Assembly (NCBI GenBank): GCA_031265715.1
Contig: JAISCG010000031.1
Span: forward strand, 1-8,354
DNA: 8,354 nucleotides
Direction of reading: 5' to 3'
Source: Holosporaceae bacterium
Lineage (GTDB): Bacteria; Pseudomonadota; Alphaproteobacteria; UBA3830
Shown here in pieces: positions 1 to 5,503 of this stretch. A program made the translations under genes and the position numbers. The notes under the pieces are model-generated. The model made no database searches and had not been told where the DNA came from. It saw only the letters and a program-made list of their open reading frames with translations. Each line of letters opens with the position of its first letter. Within the stretch, counting starts at the first letter, position 1.

Positions 1-30
1 ACACTGTTCTTGTTTAATCGGGAGAAAATC

Positions 31-234
31 ATGAAAAATGCAAATAAGCTTGAAGCGATCAATCAAAAAATAGCTGACCTTACCAAGCAACAAAAAGCCG
101 TGGAATCCAAAATAATTGACTCACTTTCCAAACGTATTGCGAATATTCTAATCAAAAGACGTTTGTCCAATATTGATGTTCCTGCGTTTCTGAAAAAGAT
201 CGAAAATATAATTGATGAAATGAACGCAAAATAA
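31..234 (+). CDS. small TraC-like conjugal transfer accessory protein (67 aa)
   Basis: This encodes a 67-residue, lysine-rich, all-helical protein. An N-terminal segment (about 6-35) looks coiled-coil-prone, and the C-terminal half (about 36-63) carries hydrophobic and basic residues around a KRRLSNIDVPAF stretch. The layout resembles the short TraC proteins encoded next to traD in Ti-type and rickettsial (RAGE) transfer regions, which help the relaxase at oriT. The ATG at 31 is preferred over an upstream TTG at 10 because a GGAGA Shine-Dalgarno lies at 21-25, five bases before it. The next gene on the same strand is TraD-like and starts about 50 bp downstream, which supports the TraC reading. 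The TraC call comes from overall pattern and neighbourhood rather than a diagnostic motif, so another small DNA-binding helical protein remains possible. Confidence 0.55.
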   Translation: MKNANKLEAINQKIADLTKQQKAVESKIIDSLSKRIANILIKRRLSNIDVPAFLKKIENIIDEMNAK

Positions 235-287
235 GAAAAACTCGTTTTTTGAGTGGTATAATTGTTCGAAAAATAAAGAGAATGGTT

Positions 288-662
288 ATGCCTGTTAATT
301 ACACAAATATAGAAATTAAGCTGAATCGTCTTTACTCGCAAAAAGCTGCTTTGGAGCATAAACTAAAACGATCAGAGAGCAATTTTCGGAAAAGGCGCAC
401 TCGCACATTAATTCAAATGGGAGGACTGTTGGAACTCACCCCTTTTCCCGCTGTTTGTGATATCAACATCGGTGATGATTTGCAAATTGATAAGCCGGAC
501 AATGCCGCTGTTTTGTTGGGAATATTATCCGACTTCGTCAATCAATTTCCCGATTATTTATCAATCGGTGATTTGCAAAAATTTAAAAATATCGGCAAAA
601 GTTTGTTGAGAAAAAAAATTAAACTACCGTCCAGTCTTCAAGTTTTAGTTTTTTTATCTTAA
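288..662 (+). CDS. traD: TraD-like conjugal transfer protein (Ti/RAGE type)
   Basis: This encodes a 124-residue protein. A coiled-coil-like N-terminus (about 8-30) leads into the TraD family signature RKRRTRTLIQMGGLLEL at residues 34-50. This small TraD is an accessory protein of Ti-like and rickettsial transfer regions and is not the F-plasmid TraD coupling ATPase. The ATG at 288 is chosen because AAGAG lies seven bases upstream at 276-280. The in-frame ATG at 282 would sit directly on that site, and the TTG at 249 has no support. Residues after about 55 are not part of the recognisable signature. The last 14 codons lie on the complement of the vapC 3' end, so the C-terminus may be a hybrid created when vapBC landed here. 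It probably forms a two-gene unit with the preceding TraC-like gene. Confidence 0.7.
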   Translation: MPVNYTNIEIKLNRLYSQKAALEHKLKRSESNFRKRRTRTLIQMGGLLELTPFPAVCDINIGDDLQIDKPDNAAVLLGILSDFVNQFPDYLSIGDLQKFKNIGKSLLRKKIKLPSSLQVLVFLS

Positions 663-1032
663 AAAAATGCTTCACATTATGAGTTATCAGCGTTGCATTT
701 TCAGCTACGCAACAGGCGGCGATCAGCATGTCCATATCATCCGATAAATCTCCTTTTTTCTGCAATTCGCTCCTGATTTTGGCGTATTCAAACGATGCTT
801 TCTCCGTAAAATGCATTATATTCAGACGCTCCACAAAATTTTCAACTGCCTTTCTCAATTTTGGCGATTCTTTCAACATAACTCCGGTAAACAATTCGGC
901 ATGATTAAAAATTGTAATAAACAGTTTGTCATTCTCATGTTTAATTATGTTTCCGGCAATTGCTTCTGCCATTTCCGGCTTTTGTTTGATTACATAGCTG
1001 CAAATACAGGTATCGAGAACATATTTTTTCAT
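619..1032 (-). CDS. vapC: VapC-family toxin, PIN-domain ribonuclease
   Basis: This encodes a 137-residue PIN-domain protein of the usual VapC length. VapC toxins are Mg/Mn-dependent endoribonucleases that cleave tRNA or rRNA and are held inactive by VapB. The acidic active-site residues are visible: D7 in YVLDTCICS, E46 in FNHAELF, and D101 in DMDMLIAA with D98 and D99 beside it. The THNVKHF segment at 117-123 stands where family members have a T-x-N-x-x-x-F motif, and the protein ends in the common LEDW tail. Nothing suggests inactivation. Its ATG overlaps the vapB stop in an ATGA, the standard translationally coupled arrangement. The 3' end overlaps the convergent traD-like gene by 44 bp. 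It probably serves to stabilise the mobile region. Confidence 0.93.
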   Translation of the reverse strand: MKKYVLDTCICSYVIKQKPEMAEAIAGNIIKHENDKLFITIFNHAELFTGVMLKESPKLRKAVENFVERLNIMHFTEKASFEYAKIRSELQKKGDLSDDMDMLIAACCVAENATLITHNVKHFFKIKKLKLEDWTVV

Positions 1033-1250
1033 ATTTCAATTTTTCTTGCGGATACGTGGTTTCTTTCTATCTCAAAATCAGGTGCTCCGGCATAGGTATC
1101 GAAGAATTTACTCCAACCGGCGGAATGTTTATTCCTGATGATTAAAGCATCTCCTTTTTTGGAAATTTCGCAAACCGTTCCCCTTAATCTGTATTCTTTC
1201 GGTATTCTTACTGCCTGGGACTGTCCGTTTTTAAATATCGTCGTTTCCAT
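1029..1250 (-). CDS. vapB: VapB-family antitoxin, AbrB/SpoVT fold
   Basis: This encodes a 73-residue antitoxin. Residues 3-46 form an AbrB-like DNA-binding swapped-hairpin domain with the typical KNGQSQAVRIPKEYRLRG segment. The C-terminal tail, from WSKFFDTYAGAPDFE onward, matches the acidic and aromatic part that VapB proteins wrap around VapC. VapB dimers neutralise the toxin and, with it, repress their own promoter. The start at 1250 is supported by GGAG at 1257-1260, six bases upstream. The stop overlaps the vapC start by four bases. A strong promoter carrying two short palindromes lies just upstream and fits autoregulation. Confidence 0.92.
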   Translation of the reverse strand: METTIFKNGQSQAVRIPKEYRLRGTVCEISKKGDALIIRNKHSAGWSKFFDTYAGAPDFEIERNHVSARKIEI

Positions 1251-1275
1251 AATTCGCTCCGATGTTCATAAAGGT

Positions 1276-1304
1276 AGTATATACTCATAATATATATTTG
1301 TCAA
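1276..1304 (-). promoter_or_regulatory. vapBC promoter with overlapping operator palindromes
   Basis: Reading the minus strand, a perfect -35 TTGACA (1299-1304) is followed, after a 17-bp spacer, by TATACT (1276-1281) as the -10 box. Two perfect 10-bp palindromes lie in the same segment. AGTATATACT (1276-1285) covers the -10, and AATATATATT (1289-1298) abuts the -35, with centres 13 bp apart. VapB-type regulators commonly bind paired palindromes at this position, so these are the likely autoregulatory operators. The promoter call is strong; the operator role is inferred. Confidence 0.82.
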
Positions 1305-1320
1305 GCATTTTGTACGCTGA

Positions 1321-1348
1321 AAAAGAAAAAAAAGGGGAATTACTCCCC
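1321..1348 (-). terminator. intrinsic terminator downstream of ardC
   Basis: On the minus strand a GGGGA/TCCCC stem (1344-1348 pairing with 1334-1338, five-base loop) is followed immediately by eight U residues (1326-1333), one C and four more U. It begins ten bases after the ardC stop codon. It should separate ardC transcription from the vapBC promoter a few tens of bases further on. Confidence 0.8.
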
Positions 1349-1357
1349 CTGTGTTTT

Positions 1358-2218
1358 TTACTTTTTCTTCCGGTATTTCAGATTTTCCCTCTCTTCCGGA
1401 TACAAAATCCAATGCGCGGCGTTATCTGCCAATCTGCAAGCCTTGAAGATATAATTAGGGTCATTTTCCAGGCATTCTATCCAATTTTGCAAATAACTCA
1501 CATTATTTTGGCTCGGAGTACTTCCGCATCCTACAACCCGTCCCACCAAAAAACTTGTTATTTCAGCCACCAACTCCTCAAAAGCATACATTTTTGATCC
1601 GAAAAAATTTATTATTTCACGATTTAATCTTTGTTTTGCCCCGGTTGCGTGACCCATTTCATGAAGCGCCGTTTTGTAAAAATCGATCTCATTTGCAAAT
1701 CGCGATCTGTCGGGCAAAACGATTAAATCCCTTTTCGTATCATAAAATGCTCTGTCCGAGCAAATTGCCTCTTTTAATTCCACATCGGAATTTTTCAAAA
1801 TTTCTTCGCATTCCTCAATCGGATTAAACTCTTTTTCCTCGCGTTTCAGTGTCGGTGCTCCTTCAATCTGATCAAAATTGAACACGCGAAACCATTTGTT
1901 GATGAAAAATGTTTCATCTTCCTCGGCGTCGTCGGATTTTTTGGTTACCTTCGCCGCATATTTTACAATCGAACTTTTGCTTCCTTTTTTTATTTTCCAT
2001 CCCTTTTCCGCGGCCTGATGAAACGTGCAATATCTCGGATCATCAAACGGATAGATCGACAAAGTCAGCAAATTAATTCCGCTGTACCTGTGTCCGCTAA
2101 CTCCGTTGCACAAACGAAAATTACCGGATGGCCAAGGCTTCATCCATGGAGCCTTTTCTTCTCTCATCGCCTCAATTAACATCTTCACCACTTCTTCCTG
2201 TTGCTTGTTATTGTTCAT
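1358..2218 (-). CDS. ardC: ArdC-type antirestriction protein (ssDNA-binding domain plus zincin-like metalloprotease domain)
   Basis: This encodes a 286-residue protein, about the full length of ArdC proteins. The N-terminal part (about 5-120) is the ArdC ssDNA-binding domain, recognisable from PWMKPWPSGNFRLCNG, the HRYSGINLLTL segment, GWKIKKGSKSSIVKY and WFRVFNFDQIEG. The C-terminal part (about 150-280) is the zincin-like domain, with the metal site HEMGH at 186-190 and a glutamate-rich helix FEELVAEI at 213-220 that probably supplies the third ligand. ArdC proteins are carried by conjugative elements and protect incoming DNA from the recipient's restriction enzymes. The ATG at 2218 has an AAGGAG Shine-Dalgarno at 2225-2230, six bases away. 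It is transcribed on its own and ends at a clear terminator. No inactivating change was seen. Confidence 0.93.
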   Translation of the reverse strand: MNNNKQQEEVVKMLIEAMREEKAPWMKPWPSGNFRLCNGVSGHRYSGINLLTLSIYPFDDPRYCTFHQAAEKGWKIKKGSKSSIVKYAAKVTKKSDDAEEDETFFINKWFRVFNFDQIEGAPTLKREEKEFNPIEECEEILKNSDVELKEAICSDRAFYDTKRDLIVLPDRSRFANEIDFYKTALHEMGHATGAKQRLNREIINFFGSKMYAFEELVAEITSFLVGRVVGCGSTPSQNNVSYLQNWIECLENDPNYIFKACRLADNAAHWILYPEERENLKYRKKK

Positions 2219-2249
2219 ATTTCACTCCTTTTCCTAAAAAATCATCACT

Positions 2250-2423
2250 TTTGTTCCGCATGGCTAACGCGGCGGCGGAACGCACGGTCAAACAACAGAA
2301 TTCGGAAAGGAGAGTAATCGTCAACACGGGAGCGAAGCGAACGGAGCGGGCAGACGGTTGATCTCATTTCAGATTCTGTTATGACCGAGTAAGTCCGCGG
2401 CCGTGTTAGCAAAAAGGAACAAA
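2250..2423. repeat. 174-bp imperfect palindrome (MITE-like or foldback element)
   Basis: A long inverted repeat lies directly upstream of ardC. TTTGTTCC (2250-2257) matches its complement at 2416-2423. After an equal 5-bp gap on both sides, GCTAACGCGGCGGCGG (2263-2278) pairs with 2395-2410 at 14 of 16 positions. Further inward, CGGTCA (2285-2290) pairs with 2382-2387, AACAGAAT (2294-2301) with 2373-2380, and CGTC (2319-2322) with 2353-2356, with indels of only 1-2 bases. A 30-base purine- and GC-rich loop (2323-2352) is left. By eye it is richer in GC than its surroundings. No protein is encoded. It could be a miniature transposable element, a structured RNA or a replication/transfer site. 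Confidence 0.7.
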
Positions 2424-2508
2424 GCCGCCTTCGAAGAAGATTCCGAAACCAACGAATATGAGTACAAAACCGAAAGAAAATTGCAGTTGGTATTTGTGGT
2501 GTGATTAT

Positions 2509-2858
2509 GAGATGTTGCTGTAGTGCGTCAACAGTCTGTCGTTCTTCGACAAACAGGGAATTCTCATAACGCGTATTCTCACGGATCGGGGAACAGAATG
2601 CTGCGGAACTTTGGAGAATCACGCTTACGAGTTGTTTCTCAGCATAGAAGGAGTCGACCATGCGAAAATCAAGATCTCCACACCGCAGATCAACGGTATT
2701 TGCGAGATCTTATAAAATCACGAAGAACGAGTTTTGCGACTCTGCATTGCAAAAAAAAAATTTATACTTCGAATGCCCGCTCAGGAAAGTATCGCTTTGG
2801 TAAGACTCCCATGCAGACTTTCAGAGAATGTAAAAACGTGATTGTTGACGACAGCTAA
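2509..2858 (+). pseudogene. IS481-family transposase remnant, C-terminal part, frameshifted and deleted
   Basis: Three consecutive reading frames together give the second half of an IS481-like DDE transposase. Frame one (2524-2715, with an in-frame stop at 2521) reads FFDKQGI, then RILTDRGTECCG with the second catalytic Asp, NHAYELFLSIEGVDHAKIKIS, and TPQINGICE with the catalytic Glu. It stops at TAA 2713. The next frame resumes as KITKNEFCDSALQ and fails at a ten-A run (2751-2760). The third frame reads KKIYTS, lacks roughly 20 codons, and ends with SGKYRFGKTPMQTF before a TAA at 2858. The N-terminal half, including the HTH and first Asp, was not found upstream. Frameshifts, an internal stop and a deletion make it non-functional. 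Confidence 0.78.
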
Positions 2859-2876
2859 TCAACCAGTCTTTGATTA
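2856..2876. terminator. possible weak bidirectional hairpin after the secreted operon
   Basis: TAATCAA (2856-2862) and TTGATTA (2870-2876) form a 7-bp stem with a 7-base loop, about 20 bp beyond the stop codon of the last operon gene. It has no clear U-run in the minus direction, so it would be a poor intrinsic terminator. It also overlaps the stop codon of the transposase remnant and may be only a chance or IS-end repeat. Confidence 0.25.
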
Positions 2877-2897
2877 CAAAGGCGCTTTCAGCAACCA

Positions 2898-4592
2898 TTA
2901 ATATGTCCCGATTTCCGACCAACCTTTGTTTTCATGATCCCATATGCGAACTCCGTTAGTTAGATCAGATCTGACCTGACCAAATCTAAATATTTGCGCC
3001 GGAACTCCTTGAGGCATACTTGTTACATATACTGCAACAGGAAATTTCGCTATCTGTCCAGTTACTCCATTAAATATTATCTCATGTCCCTTTACCTGAA
3101 AGAATGAATATTTCTCCTGCTTCCCAGCATCTCCTGAAAAATTCCAGTTCTCAATACTTTCTAAAAATTGTTTCTGCCGTTCTGCCTTGAGGAAAACTTT
3201 ATTTAAAAAAAATAAAATATTTTCTCCCAATTGATTTACTTCCCAAATATCAGGATATGAAAGCATCGGAATCTCTTTCTCAAAAAAAACGTTCACAAGG
3301 TTGTCGATGTTTTTACGTGTCATAGAAGGCAAATTAATCCAATTATTCAACGCTACCAACAAAGGAAGATAAATAGGATTAAGATTAACTGGCGATTCCA
3401 TTTCTGGCGATTCCATTTCTGGTAATTCCATTTTTGGCAATTCCATTCTTTGCAAAATTCCCCATATGGTACGATTCACCTTACCTTTCCGTATTTTTTC
3501 TTCTACTGCTCCACGTTCATCTTCTGACAGTCCTCTCTTTAGAGGATAGACTATTTCCAATAGACCATTTATTTTTCTTTCTGCCTCTGCTTCTGCTTCT
3601 GCCTCTGCTCCTACTCCCCTATTTTTCTCAACAGAAAAACCAAAAATTCTCCAAATATCTGGATGGCCGAACTTTGAGTTTCTCCCTACTGGAAAAATAA
3701 CAAACTTCGGTTGAGCGGCTTTACACAAACGCTGCATTACACTCGGGGATCCATGAGAACTAGACCCATGATGAGCTCCTACCAGCCCAACAACGATAAC
3801 TCTTTCAAAAAAACTTTCAATTCCATCTAAGTTAGCCCCATCATCCAAATCCCCACTATAGAGCATCCCTTCGATTAACACGATCAAACTTAATGAATTT
3901 ATTCTATCACTCCCACTGTTTTTGCTGCCATATAATACTATATTGTTTTTAAACTCAATTCTATGATTATCCCAACTCTCATCTATCGTCGATGAATCGC
4001 CAATTTCCCATCCGCTACCATTCAGACGAAAACAAAATCCATTCAAATTTCCACTATCTTTTCTATTATTATACAGAAAAATATCAACGCCACCACACAC
4101 ACGTCCGCCCCGGCTGAGCGCGACTTTATTATAAGCTTTTATAGCCTCTGTACAAGAGCCAATTTCTCCTTCAGGAGGAAGTGTTGCTGTTTTGTCAGTT
4201 CCAATAAGCACTTCAATACAATCTGCCAACTTGAAGCCACCACACTTCGCTGCATATTCCAACATTTGCGCCAGCTTATCATAATGATCTGAATGAGGAT
4301 GAGTAATTACTATGTTCGTTAACTCTGCATTTCCAAAGACACCATTAAGAAAACTGCATAGAACCGAATCAGTGAGAGGGATCTCCAGCTGTGTGCTGCC
4401 ACAATCTACAAAAGTAAGCTTTCTCTGACCATCAACGATGCGGGCTTGAATAAAAAACGCACCGTGTCCCATGTTCATTCCGTATACCATTACTTCTCCA
4501 GCTTCGAAGGCATGAATCCCCACAGCGATACAAGAGAATTGAGACAGTGCAAAAAAAACCTGCAGAATTAAAAAAACGCTAAACTTTTTCAT
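2898..4592 (-). CDS. secreted ComEC-like metallo-beta-lactamase-fold protein (564 aa)
   Basis: The protein starts with a signal peptide (hydrophobic core at about 4-25, likely cleavage near residues 28-31). Residues about 33-320 are an MBL-fold domain of the ComEC/Rec2 C-terminal kind. The domain carries GMNMGHGAFF and FVDCGS (strands equivalent to GQGDAxL and LIDxG), the metal motif HPHSDH (98-103), the bridging Asp in YSGDLDDG (D248), HHGSSSHGSP (274-283), and FPVGRNSKFGHP (300-311). All recognisable metal ligands are present, so it is probably an active metal-dependent hydrolase, perhaps a nuclease or phosphodiesterase. No ComEC membrane channel domain is present. A low-complexity linker (AE repeats at about 329-338, MELPE/MESPE repeats at 383-401) joins an unrecognised C-terminal region of about 160 residues. 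The gene overlaps the preceding 300-residue gene by ATGA, so the two are translationally coupled. The substrate is unknown. Confidence 0.85.
   Translation of the reverse strand: MKKFSVFLILQVFFALSQFSCIAVGIHAFEAGEVMVYGMNMGHGAFFIQARIVDGQRKLTFVDCGSTQLEIPLTDSVLCSFLNGVFGNAELTNIVITHPHSDHYDKLAQMLEYAAKCGGFKLADCIEVLIGTDKTATLPPEGEIGSCTEAIKAYNKVALSRGGRVCGGVDIFLYNNRKDSGNLNGFCFRLNGSGWEIGDSSTIDESWDNHRIEFKNNIVLYGSKNSGSDRINSLSLIVLIEGMLYSGDLDDGANLDGIESFFERVIVVGLVGAHHGSSSHGSPSVMQRLCKAAQPKFVIFPVGRNSKFGHPDIWRIFGFSVEKNRGVGAEAEAEAEAERKINGLLEIVYPLKRGLSEDERGAVEEKIRKGKVNRTIWGILQRMELPKMELPEMESPEMESPVNLNPIYLPLLVALNNWINLPSMTRKNIDNLVNVFFEKEIPMLSYPDIWEVNQLGENILFFLNKVFLKAERQKQFLESIENWNFSGDAGKQEKYSFFQVKGHEIIFNGVTGQIAKFPVAVYVTSMPQGVPAQIFRFGQVRSDLTNGVRIWDHENKGWSEIGTY
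3391..3450 (-). repeat. four tandem 15-bp units inside the MBL-fold gene
   Basis: Units lie at 3391-3405, 3406-3420, 3421-3435 and 3436-3450. The first two are identical and the others differ at a few positions. On the coding (minus) strand they encode a five-residue motif of the form M-E-(L/S)-P-(E/K). The unit length is a multiple of three, so copy-number changes would alter linker length without breaking the frame. Confidence 0.9.
3579..3608 (-). repeat. hexanucleotide repeat encoding Ala-Glu dipeptides
   Basis: Five 6-bp units (TTCTGC or CTCTGC on the + strand) encode alternating Ala-Glu at the end of the MBL domain, forming a charged hinge. The units differ only at a synonymous Glu third position. 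Like the nearby 15-bp array, expansion or loss would preserve the reading frame. Confidence 0.88.
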
Positions 4593-5491
4593 TCTTCTGT
4601 AAACCCCTTAATAATCGAACGCATTTTCTCACGATCCCCTTTATCTCCACCTAAATAATCGTATAAAAACATCAACGCACGAACAGTGATACAATTTTCC
4701 AAATAATCAGCTTTGCTTGCCAGTATGGCGAATATCTCGGCCTGCAACCCACTCAGACCGAAAATCTTACATTTATTCAAGATCACTAAATCCCTCTTAA
4801 ACAATTCAATGTTACCCCCTGCCAAGGCACCAATTTCAACAATCGCTGCTTCCTTCATTAAAAGGGTTTCATTATTCTTTTCAAGATTTTCTAAAATATT
4901 AAAAAGAACAAAGCGATTCCTTTCATAGAAACGACCTGTAGGGCTTATATCGTATTTATTCCGGTAGGCCTCGTCACACCTCTTTATGTAAGCAGAAGCT
5001 CCTTCTCCTGGGACTGGAGAAAAAACCTCTTCCATAGCTTCAAGTTTTTCCCCGGATCTGACCATATCAACTTCACTACTTTCAGCATAACCTTTCAGTT
5101 TATTTAAAAAATCCTCTTCCAAGAAAAAACTGAGATCCCGTATCTTTTCACTATTCTCCTTGGATGTCTTCAAAATATCGTATGTTTTTTCAACAAGAGA
5201 ACAGCTATCTCCCTCCCCGCTAAACCAATTATTTCTGCAGAGCGACAAACAAGTGGAAAACATATCTTCATAGCGCAGTCCTAGCTTGGAGCTCAGACTT
5301 TGCAGAGACATGGAATGAAGGCACTGTTCTATACTCCCAATTCGTTTAGCTGTGTCCCTTGCTCGAAATCTTGGGAAGACCCAAGTCCCATCAGGAGTTC
5401 TGGGAATTATCATCATCGCCACTACTGCATCTCTGTTACTAACAAGTGTAACTCCTAACCATACACATCCAACTATTAAAAAATTGCGCAT
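4589..5491 (-). CDS. secreted or periplasmic hypothetical protein (300 aa), middle gene of the operon
   Basis: I do not recognise this family. The N-terminus is a signal-peptide-like stretch with a hydrophobic core at about 4-17 and a plausible cleavage after A25 (V-V-A). The mature part looks helical and soluble with no further membrane segment. It has seven cysteines (57, 81, 85, 97, 172, 241, 267), which suggests possible disulfides in an oxidising compartment. The C-terminal third (about 190-297) looks like stacked amphipathic helices of a HEAT/ARM-like kind. The ATG at 5491 has a good Shine-Dalgarno, GGGAGAG at 5497-5503. It begins 12 bp after the stop of the upstream repeat-protein gene, and its TGA overlaps the start of the MBL gene, so it belongs to the same transcript. 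A structural partner or adaptor for the other two products is an inference from context. Confidence 0.8.
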   Translation of the reverse strand: MRNFLIVGCVWLGVTLVSNRDAVVAMMIIPRTPDGTWVFPRFRARDTAKRIGSIEQCLHSMSLQSLSSKLGLRYEDMFSTCLSLCRNNWFSGEGDSCSLVEKTYDILKTSKENSEKIRDLSFFLEEDFLNKLKGYAESSEVDMVRSGEKLEAMEEVFSPVPGEGASAYIKRCDEAYRNKYDISPTGRFYERNRFVLFNILENLEKNNETLLMKEAAIVEIGALAGGNIELFKRDLVILNKCKIFGLSGLQAEIFAILASKADYLENCITVRALMFLYDYLGGDKGDREKMRSIIKGFTEE

Positions 5492-5503
5492 TCTTTCTCT
5501 CCC

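Noticed and set aside
63..359. Minus-strand 98-codon frame
   Set aside because: It lies opposite the two tra-like genes, which have Shine-Dalgarno sites and family motifs.
611..662. T- and A-runs between traD and vapC as a bidirectional terminator
   Set aside because: The runs are present, but no GC-containing stem accompanies them on either strand.
811..1095. Plus-strand 94-codon frame
   Set aside because: It is a shadow of vapC and vapB, both strongly supported on the other strand.
2245..2661. Open frame of 138 codons on the minus strand in the gap before ardC
   Set aside because: It runs antisense through the palindrome and the IS481 remnant. The composition is Arg-rich without a motif, and recognisable transposase sequence lies on the other strand.
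3434..3700. Plus-strand frame with a Leu/Pro-rich, membrane-like sequence
   Set aside because: It is the complement of the Glu-rich linker of the MBL gene. The hydrophobic run comes from the CTT/CTC repeats.
4530..4535. Possible lipoprotein cysteine (C21) in the MBL protein's leader
   Set aside because: The preceding residues (QFS) do not match a lipobox. An ordinary signal peptide fits better.
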